Source: Saprospira sp. CCB-QB6
Lineage (GTDB): Bacteria; Bacteroidota; Bacteroidia; Chitinophagales; Saprospiraceae
NCBI RefSeq assembly: GCF_028464065.1
Contig: NZ_CP116808.1
Span: forward strand, 3,873,501 to 3,937,500
DNA: 64,000 nucleotides
Direction of reading: 5' to 3'
Positions 53,331 to 61,400 of this stretch are shown in pieces (position 1 is the first letter of the stretch; every line of letters begins with the position of its first letter). The notes below the pieces were generated by a model. The model did not search any database, had not been told where the DNA came from, and saw nothing but the letters and a program-made list of their open reading frames with translations. The position numbers and the translations under genes were made by a program.

Positions 53331-53413
53331 GGTCGTCGCTTCGCTCCTTTTGGACCTATCTGCTGTAAAAATGGCCCTTCAAATGTTAAAGTTGGGAAAA
53401 AAAGTGACAGGGA

Positions 53414-53444
53414 TTTGTGGATTAAAATCTAATCCTTACATTTG
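53414..53444 (+). promoter_or_regulatory. Perfect Bacteroidota-type promoter, orphan
   Basis: TTTG (53414-53417), exactly 19 bp, then TACATTTG (53437-53444) matches TTTG-N19-TANNTTTG at all fixed positions. No gene follows on the plus strand; a terminator lies 36 bp further on. Confidence 0.75.
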
Positions 53445-53449
53445 TATTG

Positions 53450-53515
53450 TCTTTGTGTTTATTTGTTTGGGTTTTTAGGGGAGGCTGTTCCGAATAGGAG
53501 CAGCCTCTTTTTTTT
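53450..53515 (+). ncRNA. Candidate small RNA of about 65 nt
   Basis: The interval between the perfect promoter and a strong terminator would give a transcript of about 65 nt. It consists of a U-rich leader (tctttgtgtttatttg) and a terminal hairpin. It overlaps the last codon of the converging DUF434 gene, so it could also act in antisense there. The start site is estimated, not seen. No known RNA family is recognised. Confidence 0.5.
53481..53515 (+). terminator. Rho-independent terminator, plus strand
   Basis: GAGGCTGTTCC (53481-53491) pairs with GGAGCAGCCTC (53497-53507), with one G-U pair and a 5-nt loop, followed by eight T. The T-run is on the plus side only, so it does not serve the minus-strand gene. 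Confidence 0.88.
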
Positions 53516-54230
53516 ATGCCATTTCGTAAAGGCTAATTAATTCAGCATCAGGGACATAGTTTCGGACCAAATAGCTCATGAAATTAAATGAGCGATCTAC
53601 GCGGTCCAAAATCCAGGCATCGGAGCTAGCGGTAAGCTGGTTTAATTCCACCAATTCTTTGTCCGGATTGAAGGCCAATGTTACTTCCCAAGGCCAGTTA
53701 TTTTCTTGGGCCATTTGCAGCATTTCTTGTTTAAGTTTGCCAGAGTTAGAAATTGGGCGATCAAAAATCCAATGTGCTTTTTCCACTTCTAGTTCAAGAA
53801 GGGCTTGGCCCATGATTTCTATAGCCTTTTGGGTTTCCATTACTTTTTTGTAGCTGCCGTGTACGGAGGCCAAATCTCGGATTTGTCCGTCCTCACATTC
53901 TAACAAATAGCCTTTAGAGAGGGCGGCTTCCATGCCGATCAGTAAATTATAGCCATCAATATAAAGGGTTTCGCCGGCCAGCATTTCGGCAGGGATTTGT
54001 TTATTGAGGCGATTGGCTTGAGCTTCTTGGCCAGAGCTCATGAGGAGCAGGGCCTTTTTTTGTCTTTTGCGGAGACGGTAGCGATTGCCTACGAGTTCGG
54101 AGGCTGATTTTTCGGCATAGCCGCGGTCCAATAAAAAGGAGAGATCCCGAACGGCCTCTTGTAGGCTCCAGAGTTGGGTTTGTTGTCCAAATAACTGTTT
54201 ATCCTGAGGGTGTTTTCCTCTATGTTTCAT
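53514..54230 (-). CDS. DUF434-family protein, PIN/NYN-like
   Basis: The 238-residue protein contains AVRDLSFLLDRGYAEKSA then GNRYRLRKRQKKALL at the N-terminus, the DUF434 signature. A second part starts ETLYIDGYNLLIGMEAALSKG with later Asp residues (ECEDGQIRDLASVHGSY, WILDR), resembling a PIN-like nuclease fold. The biochemical activity is unknown. Its stop codon overlaps the orphan plus-strand terminator. Confidence 0.8.
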   Translation of the reverse strand: MKHRGKHPQDKQLFGQQTQLWSLQEAVRDLSFLLDRGYAEKSASELVGNRYRLRKRQKKALLLMSSGQEAQANRLNKQIPAEMLAGETLYIDGYNLLIGMEAALSKGYLLECEDGQIRDLASVHGSYKKVMETQKAIEIMGQALLELEVEKAHWIFDRPISNSGKLKQEMLQMAQENNWPWEVTLAFNPDKELVELNQLTASSDAWILDRVDRSFNFMSYLVRNYVPDAELISLYEMA

Positions 54231-54312
54231 TTTCTTATTTCAAGGGGTTATATAAAAAGTGGGGGGAATAGTTGGGCGCCCGCAGGGCGTTTTTCTTGCG
54301 GAGCAACTTTCA

Positions 54313-54478
54313 TTTGGCCACAACAAGCCCTTTAGGGCGCAGTTCGACGACCAAAGGGAGTAACCGATGTGGAACAGTGGCCGAAGGCCAGACCAAGGCG
54401 CTTTGCGCCGGAGGGCCGAGCAACCCGACCAACGGGAGCCGACGTAGCGCCCGCAGCAAAGCTGCGGGAGGCCTCAAA
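54313..54478 (-). repeat. GGGGC multi-stem repeat, arm R with inserted module
   Basis: It starts 2 bp after the stop of the Mpo1-like gene, in gene orientation, with GAGGCCTCCCGCAGC, P1 CCGCAGC/GCTGCGG, core GTTGCTCGGCCCTCC, P2 GGCGC-aaa-GCGCC, P3 GGCC-ttc-GGCC. Instead of CTAGGCC it has the 50-bp module GGTTACTCCC...TTGTTGTGGCC, nearly identical to that in arm M (42347-42397). P0 is not visible. Confidence 0.87.
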
Positions 54479-54480
54479 CC

Positions 54481-54960
54481 TTAATACTTAATACCGACCG
54501 ACTTATAGATAAAGTGTAGCAGCCAGGCGGGGCCCACTAATAAAAACTGAAGATCTTCGATAAAAGAGGGTTTGGCGCCTTCAATTTTGTGGCCGATAAA
54601 CTGGCCGATCCAGGCGATAAAGAAGATGCCAAAGGCCAGCCAACCGTAGGCGATGCCCCAGCTAGCGCTGGCTTGGGCCAGATAATGGTTGCCGTATAAA
54701 AGGCCTAGGCCGATGGGCACAAAGCCGATAAACATGGGGATAGAGAGGCGTATATAGTAGATAAAAGTGAGGCCGACTAAGAGGCTGGCCCAATTGAGGA
54801 GGGGCGAGGGGGCGCTTCCAAAAAAGGGAATACTGTAGAGCAGTCCCATTAGGCTAAACATGATACTGGGCACGCAAATCCAGTGAATAATTTTGTTTGT
54901 TGCATTTTGGTGGCTTTCGCCATATTTGTTTAGCAGAGAGTCAATCAGTCGTTGAGGCAT
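54481..54960 (-). CDS. Mpo1-like (DUF962) membrane protein
   Basis: The 159-residue protein has four hydrophobic helices and the family motifs NKIIHWICVPSIMFSL (N-terminal His) and WIGQFIGHKIEGAKPSFIEDL near the C-terminus. Yeast Mpo1 is an Fe(II)-dependent dioxygenase of 2-hydroxy fatty acids; the His residues fit a metal site. It is last in a tight three-gene group (3 bp after TspO). Confidence 0.87.
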   Translation of the reverse strand: MPQRLIDSLLNKYGESHQNATNKIIHWICVPSIMFSLMGLLYSIPFFGSAPSPLLNWASLLVGLTFIYYIRLSIPMFIGFVPIGLGLLYGNHYLAQASASWGIAYGWLAFGIFFIAWIGQFIGHKIEGAKPSFIEDLQFLLVGPAWLLHFIYKSVGIKY

Positions 54961-54963
54961 ATT

Positions 54964-55440
54964 TTAGCTATTGAGGAGGTAAATACTGGCATTGAGGAGG
55001 GCGGCAAAGCTGACCCAAGCCAGGTAGGGGAATAGGAGGTAGGCGGCTCTAGTTTGTAGGGCCCAAAATAGGCGGATGCAATAAAAAATGCAGGCCCAAA
55101 GCAGGGCAATTTCGATTAGAGCGGCGGCGGGAGATTGGGCAAAAAAGAAGAGAAAGGACCAGAGTCCGTTTAGGCCCAATTGGAGGAGGAAAAAAAAACG
55201 AGCCTTTTGGGTGGGTTTATTCTTTTGGCCTTCTATATCGGCCCAGGCGATTGCCATGAGGGTGTAGAGTAGGGTCCAGACGGGGCCAAAAAGGTAATTT
55301 GGGGGATTAAAGCTGGGTTTTTGGAGTTGAGGATACCACTCGCTCAGGCCTTGGGCGGTTGCCCAGCCCCCTAGGGCCGCTACTCCAAAACAGAGGAGTA
55401 GGGCCAAAAGTAGACGTTGCCAAAAGGACCAAGCTTTCAT
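54964..55440 (-). CDS. tspO: TspO/MBR-family tryptophan-rich sensory protein
   Basis: Five transmembrane helices in 158 residues, with W-Y-P-Q-L-Q-K-P-S-F-N-P-P after helix 1 and LFGPVWTLLYTLMAIAW, the typical TspO motifs. TspO proteins bind porphyrins and other ligands in the membrane and respond to stress. Its start abuts the stop of the upstream gene and its stop is 3 bp before the Mpo1-like gene. Confidence 0.93.
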   Translation of the reverse strand: MKAWSFWQRLLLALLLCFGVAALGGWATAQGLSEWYPQLQKPSFNPPNYLFGPVWTLLYTLMAIAWADIEGQKNKPTQKARFFFLLQLGLNGLWSFLFFFAQSPAAALIEIALLWACIFYCIRLFWALQTRAAYLLFPYLAWVSFAALLNASIYLLNS

Positions 55441-55917
55441 TTAGACTTGACGTATTTTTAGTTCTTCATAATAGGCGCCCCAGTAGGCATCTTTATGGGC
55501 TTGGGCATCTTCCAAGCTATCAAAGATGAGGGCTTTCATGGGGAGGCTACTATAATTGTATTTTCCCATGAGGTATTCTTCTTCGGTTCCGTTGAGGCGA
55601 TAGAGGACAAAGCCGGGGCGTTTGAAGCGGTAGACCATTTCCTCCATTTCGCGCATTCTTTTGTGCAGGGGATCTTCGGTAGAGATCGTTTCATCTTGGA
55701 TGGTGGCCAGTGAAATGCGAATTTCTTCGCTGCTTTCCTTTTTGATGACCACTTCTTCTGTTGCTCTTGGCGTTTCGGGGGCTGTGGCCTTACCAGCTTG
55801 ATAGCCATCAAAGTAAATTTGTTCTAAGATGGGGATTAGGACTTCCGGGGCCATTTGGGCCAAGGCGAGCAAATCAATTTCTTGCTGGCCAATTTTTAGT
55901 TGATGATCTTTCTTCAT
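55441..55917 (-). CDS. Hypothetical soluble protein, first gene of the TspO group
   Basis: A 158-residue acidic protein with helical N-terminal part (DLLALAQMAPEVLIPILEQI) and a C-terminal mixed region (PGFVLYRLNGTEEEYLMGKY). No signal peptide or known motif. Its stop is directly followed by the tspO start, indicating coupling. Confidence 0.6.
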   Translation of the reverse strand: MKKDHQLKIGQQEIDLLALAQMAPEVLIPILEQIYFDGYQAGKATAPETPRATEEVVIKKESSEEIRISLATIQDETISTEDPLHKRMREMEEMVYRFKRPGFVLYRLNGTEEEYLMGKYNYSSLPMKALIFDSLEDAQAHKDAYWGAYYEELKIRQV

Positions 55918-55983
55918 TAGGATTTTATACTGGTTAATCCATTAAACTAAGCTTTTTGTTTAAAAAATGGATCATTTGGGGCA

Positions 55984-56011
55984 TAAAAAAAGCCAGTCCG
56001 AAGACTGGCTT
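55984..56011 (-). terminator. Rho-independent terminator of the LamG-like T9SS gene
   Basis: AAGCCAGTC (55990-55998) pairs with GACTGGCTT (56003-56011), loop cgaa, followed on the minus strand by a run of T. It lies 17 bp after the stop codon. Confidence 0.9.
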
Positions 56012-56028
56012 ATATTGCTAATTATTTT

Positions 56029-57843
56029 TTATGGTTTGATTAGGCGCAAATTGCGGACTATACCATTTTGTTCTAAGCGGATAATATATTGACCTGCGGG
56101 CCAGTCACTAATAGTTAAACGCAGGTTTTGCCCATTTTGTTGAAAGTGTACAGGAATCGCTTGTCCTAAGCTATTAAAGGCTTGTATTTGGGCATTGTCT
56201 AGGCTTTGGGAGCTGCTAATTTCTGCCCAATCTTTGGCGGGGTTGGGGAAAAGTGTGAGTGCTGCTTGCTCGCTTTCTACAAAAAGTGTTTTTATAGCAG
56301 AGAAGCTATAGCTACCATCTTCTTCCCAGATTTTGAGGCGGAAATAATGTTGGCCAGCAGTTAGCTCTTCTTGTAGGTAGTTATAGTTTTGAGTTTCGTT
56401 TTGGTTGCGGGCGGCAATTAGGGTTTCGCTTTGCCAATCTAGGCCGTCTAGGCTGTGTAGTAGCTCAAACTCTAAAAGGTTTTCTTCTTGGGCTGTTTGC
56501 CAAGTCCATTGAGCGTTTTTCTTTTCTGTTTGATTGACCTCAAAATGAACTAAATCTAGAGGGAGAGGTGTAATTGATTCATTTATAGAGCCTAATGTTA
56601 CAATGTCGCCATCTTGTAGATCAATTGTAGCAAATAAAATTTGTGTAGCGCCAACAGGAGTACCCATACGAACGGGGACATCATTATCGGCAAAACCGTC
56701 GCCATCGCGGTCAATCAAAAGGCGAAGATCGGTAAGGTCAAAGCGATTGAATTGGGCTACGTCAAAGATAATATCTACTGGTCCTAAGTCGCCAGTTTCT
56801 TGTACGCGCCAGCTTCTGTTGAGGCGAGCTTCGATAATTGTTCCATCTACATCGGTGGTGTTATTGGTACTGATATCGCCATTATTGTGGCCCCAAAGCA
56901 GAAACTCGCCATCCTCCATATTTAAGGGATTGTTGATGCGGATAAAGGAAGAACCTTGGGCATCGTCATGTAGGTTATTGGCGTCATCTCGGCCGATGCC
57001 GGCTACTTCGTGGCCATAAGTGCTTTTAAAGCTGAAGTAATCGCGGGCAATATTCATATTATATTTGGCGGCCAGGTAATTTTCGACGATAACTCTTTGG
57101 GCAGAATTGAGGGCGTAATTATACTGGATAAGTTCGGCATATTCGCCGCCAAAGTAGGTCCCGTAGTCTACATTTAGAGCGCCTAAACAGAGATCTTGGT
57201 TACTATTGGGAAGGGTCGTAGAGCTTTCGGAGGCCGTGCGAATCAGCTGTCCACGCTCATAAATCTTACTTCTTTGGTTGCTAGCGAGGTTCCCATCAAA
57301 GAGTAAAGTAGGCATATAATTAACGCCATTTGTAAAGCTGTTGCTAGTGGCAAAGCGGTTATTTTGTGTATGGACATCGGCATTTAGTTGTTGGCCGCTC
57401 CAGAAGAAAAAGGTATAGGCGTATTCAACATTGACAGTATAAGTAATGCGTTTGCCAAAAATACCGCGGGGGGTGCCGTCGATATTATTGCCGCGAACAA
57501 CAGAAAAGTAAGTAAGGCCATTGCTGCCATCTAAGATATCGGCATCATTGACAATCATTTGGTCGTTGGCTCCATCAAATAGAAGGGCGGGTTGGCCATT
57601 GATATTTGAGTTGCTAACATAAGTGGGTTGGCGGCCTGCTACGCTATGGCGAGCATGGTTGGCATTGCCACTTTGGTCGGGCCAAAAGCTAATTGGGGTA
57701 CCATCGGCAACTGCTGGAATGGCATCGGCGGCTAGCCAAAGACCATTATTGCTGCTATTGCCTACACCGGCGGGGCCAAATTGAGCATGAAGAAGTTGTT
57801 GGGCAAAAAGTAAAGTTAGAAGTAGGTAAAATTTCTTATTCAT
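56029..57843 (-). CDS. Secreted LamG-like protein with T9SS sorting domain
   Basis: The 604-residue protein starts MNKKFYLLLTLLFAQQLLHAQ (signal peptide; ATG 57843 chosen, with further in-frame ATGs 3 and 18 bp upstream). Residues 30-250 form a LamG/concanavalin-like domain (GLWLAADAIP, ISFWPDQSGNANHA, ALLFDGANDQMIV, GGEYAELIQYNYALN, VENYLAAKYN). A WTWQTAQEENLLEFELLHS domain, common before T9SS tails, precedes the type A sorting domain (LTLFPNPAKDWAEISS to the end). It is probably secreted or surface-attached; the ligand is unknown. Confidence 0.9.
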   Translation of the reverse strand: MNKKFYLLLTLLFAQQLLHAQFGPAGVGNSSNNGLWLAADAIPAVADGTPISFWPDQSGNANHARHSVAGRQPTYVSNSNINGQPALLFDGANDQMIVNDADILDGSNGLTYFSVVRGNNIDGTPRGIFGKRITYTVNVEYAYTFFFWSGQQLNADVHTQNNRFATSNSFTNGVNYMPTLLFDGNLASNQRSKIYERGQLIRTASESSTTLPNSNQDLCLGALNVDYGTYFGGEYAELIQYNYALNSAQRVIVENYLAAKYNMNIARDYFSFKSTYGHEVAGIGRDDANNLHDDAQGSSFIRINNPLNMEDGEFLLWGHNNGDISTNNTTDVDGTIIEARLNRSWRVQETGDLGPVDIIFDVAQFNRFDLTDLRLLIDRDGDGFADNDVPVRMGTPVGATQILFATIDLQDGDIVTLGSINESITPLPLDLVHFEVNQTEKKNAQWTWQTAQEENLLEFELLHSLDGLDWQSETLIAARNQNETQNYNYLQEELTAGQHYFRLKIWEEDGSYSFSAIKTLFVESEQAALTLFPNPAKDWAEISSSQSLDNAQIQAFNSLGQAIPVHFQQNGQNLRLTISDWPAGQYIIRLEQNGIVRNLRLIKP

Positions 57844-58127
57844 CATTGTTATTAGTTTCATACATTTGGTAAGACACTAGAGGGGGACAAGCGTCACAAA
57901 ATGAACGGAAAAAATCATACGAATGTATAAAGCTAAAATAACCGTAAAACGCACTTATATTTTATGTGTTGATCTCTGAGTGAAATTATTTGAGGGCTTT
58001 ATTATTAAAGCTGAATAAGATTTTGTATTTATGGACTTTGTCAAATATTCTTTGGACTGTTAAAGTGTAAGGATTTAATAGTTAATTAACTAACAGCTTA
58101 AATTTTTAGGAGAATGCTGAGTTTTTG

Positions 58128-58303
58128 GTGGCGGAGCCGCCAGCGAGCGAAGCGAGCAATGGCCCAGCGCTGCGGACTGGTGGCCGTAGGCCAGACCGAG
58201 CTTTTGAGCGTAGCGAAAAAAGCGAAGGGCCGAGCGGATAGCGAGCCAGGAAGCATAGCGGCGGCCGCCCGCCCTATTTTGGGCGGCCGCGGGCTCCAAA
58301 AAA
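58128..58303 (-). repeat. GGGGC multi-stem repeat, arm S with extra hairpins
   Basis: The core is 58161-58303: outer T-run and GGAGCCCGCGGCC, P1 GCGGCCGCCC/GGGCGGCCGC-like, P2 GCTTTTTT/AAAAGC, P3 GGCC-tac-GGCC, end CCGCAGCGCTGGGCC. P0 is AGCCC/GGGCC (four pairs). GCGAGCGAAGCGAGC and GGCGGAGCCGCC hairpins follow. The AT-rich stretch 57862-58127 between the T9SS gene and this arm holds nothing else that I can support. Confidence 0.88.
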
Positions 58304-58404
58304 GAATAGAGGCACTAATTGTCTACCCCCAATGATTTAATATGAAAAGATAAGCTCTTATTTTGGGGTTTGTCAAAATTCGTTCACCAAACAAAAGTTT
58401 TTAG

Positions 58405-61400
58405 ATGAAGATTAAAAAGATCAAGCCAGAGGATTTTATTGCTGGCTTAGCTTTTCCGTTGTACAAGAAATTTTACCTTTCTTGGGAATCGGATTTGGCT
58501 GAGGAGCATGTTAGTCCAGAGACTGCAACGGATTATTTTTTGAAAGTTGATTATCAGTATTTGGATCAGCCCAAGGCTGTTCCTATTTTGGTTGTAGGTT
58601 TTATGGCTCCATCTTGGAAAAAAATTGCCAAGGATGAGTTGAAGAAGGATAAGAAGATGGTGAGTGTGGGGAAGGCTTATATTGAGGGGGGAGAAGATGG
58701 GCCGTCTACGATTTGTTTGATTGCGAGTAAGGGGACATCTAAGTCTCCTATTTTGAAGCAATTGAAAAAGGTATTAAAGAACAAATATCATTTTAAATTT
58801 GTCCAGGCAGACGGGAGTGATCTTGGAGATGACATGCAGGTTGCTGCGGGGCAAGTTGAGGCGCCTAAGGAAAACGAAAATGCCGTTGCTCAGAAACCGG
58901 TTAATGCTAAGGTTCAAAAGGCTTATGAGCAGTTAACTTCAGGGGTTTTGGATGCAAAAGAGGCCTTGAAGGATAAAGTAGTGGCTAATCTTCGGCAGTT
59001 TGTAGATAACTTTAGGAAGAAATATACGGATTTGCCAGATGAGTACAGAGAAGCTGCTCAGTACTATAATGATGTCTATACTTATATCGAAGGCATTCAG
59101 AAAGAAGAGCAACCTATAGCGTTGTTTAGTGCTGGTCGATTTAAGGAATTAGGTGGCAGTCCGGGACGTTTTTGGAGTAATGAGTATAAGAATATTTGTA
59201 AGGACTTAGAGACTTATGAAGCGGTCAAGAATGATCCAGTTGCGAGTGCGGCTTTACTTAAGCGAATCATGGCAAATATAGAAAGCTGGGAGAAAAGCTA
59301 TCCGGTAGCACAGCAATCTAAAACGGAGAAAAAGCAAGCAGCTGCTTTAGCACAACTTCGCCAGCAGATTAATGCTGGACAAGCTCAAGACTTGGGGGAT
59401 AGTGAATTAGCTCAGGCTGCAGCTCAGGGGACCAAAATGTTTGAGGAAAAAGCAGGCACAGCTGCTTCTTCGGAGCGTGCTGCAGAAGTATTGAATAGTA
59501 CAGTAAGTGATCGGGGCCGTCAATTAGCGAGTTTATTGAAAGGAGGAAAGGCCTCTAGTTCTGATGCCTTGATGGGGGCTGTTTTACGTTGGTTGGTGGA
59601 TAGTGATGACTATGCATTAGATCAAAAGTATCGGGAGGCTGTTATTGAAATTTATGGATTAAACAGCTTAGGTATTTTGGCTGATATACAAAAAGTATTT
59701 GGAGCAGAAAGCTTACAGTTCTTATATCTCAAGCAATACTATCAGAATAGCGTTTCTAACTTTGTTCGTCCAGCATTGGCCCTTGGTCTTTTGGGGAATG
59801 GCTGGTTTGCAAAAGAAGTAGGGGATGCTTTTGCCTATATGGAATCGGAGCTTTCTTCGGCTGAAATAGATACGATTTTAGATGCTAATAAGGCTAAATC
59901 GGATCGTTTTGCCGAGGCAATTAACAATAAAATTGGTGGAGAAGATAAGTATCGAGCACAAATGCAATCTCTTTCGTTACTCAAGCGAGAGGGCGATGTA
60001 AGTCAAGATTTACAAGTAATTAACAACACGACAGGCAAGAACTATACGTCTAAGGGTGATTATTATCTAATGGCTAGCTTTAAGCGTTTAGGAAATGACT
60101 TCACGGCGCTTAAGGGGGTAATTGGTTCATGGTTAGAAAACTCGACAGCAGAGGAACGTGCTGCTGTGTTGGATGCCAATAGTGAGTTTTCTAAAGCGTT
60201 GCAAAAATCGGCAGATGGTTGGATCAAAGGGTTAAAAGACAGTGAGGCTGCTTATCTACGCTCATTAATTGAGTTTTACTCAGAACCCATCCAAGGGCAA
60301 GAATCTACCCGCATCATTGATCAAATGAAGCAGTTGGCAAAACAGCAAGCTGAAAAATCGAGCTATAGTAAGCGGAAACAGAATGAGGAAATGGGACAAA
60401 AGATGCAAGATTTGCTCTTTGGAGAGAATGTAGAATCTCCGCAAGAAACCCTAATCATGAAGTTTTGCAGTGCAGAGGATTTAGCTGAATTTACTTATGC
60501 TGGAACTAGCCAGGATCGGAAAATGGCCATTTTGAATAAGGCAAAACAACAGCTTGTCCCTATTTTGAAGGAAGCGGCTATCCATGACGACTATTTAGTC
60601 AAAATTATGGATATGGTAGATAGCGATGGCGCTAGGGGAGATAATTATCGGAAATTAGAAGAGCTAACAGATGCCAGCTTTTTTGTGGCCGAAAAAGCCA
60701 TGAAAGTAATTAAGGATTTGGAGGCAGATTCTAAAGAAATTGTAGCCATTAAGCAAGATATAGGAATGTTGCAGCGGCTTAAGAAAAATGCATTAGATGG
60801 CAGCTTTAAAGGGCAGACTGAAAAGGCAGAATGGAAAGTGGCTATGGCTAAACTAGGTCTTCCTCCTGATCCATCAGCAATTGAAGCAGCTCGAACGGCG
60901 GGGAATGATGAGCTGGTTGAGTTGCTGGAGTGGCAGACTAAAATTGCAGACCCTAATATTGCTCCTACAGATACAGATAGTGCTTTGGCTGAAATACTTA
61001 GTAAGCCCAAACGGCATAAAATAATGACTAAGGCAGAAATTAAAGCTGTTCAGGAGGAAGAAGAAAAGCGTAAGGATACAGCCATGTATTGGGCTGCTCG
61101 TATGGCTGAAGAACATAAGAGTGATAGCAGTGATGCCTTACTTGCTAATATTGCCTATGAGGCGCGCAACTCTGGGATCGATATGACTGAAGTCTTGGCC
61201 GAATTAGCTAAACTGGGTTATCGCATTAGCGCAGAAGTAGATGCCTTGACGTATCAGATTTTTCATGGAGATATGCCTTCGGTGGTCGACATGCTAAAAC
61301 ACACTCGTGATGATACTTTTCTTCAGCGCCGAGTACCTTTAGAAGAAATACAGTCTCTTACTGAAGGCGTCGATGCAAGTATTCTTCTGAAAGATTGGTT

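Noticed and set aside
5199-54478. The repeat arms as an integron cassette array with attC-like sites
   Set aside because: The arms lie between housekeeping genes such as pgk, hpt, trmD and tspO in both orientations, no integrase is present, and the core motifs are not attC R/L boxes.
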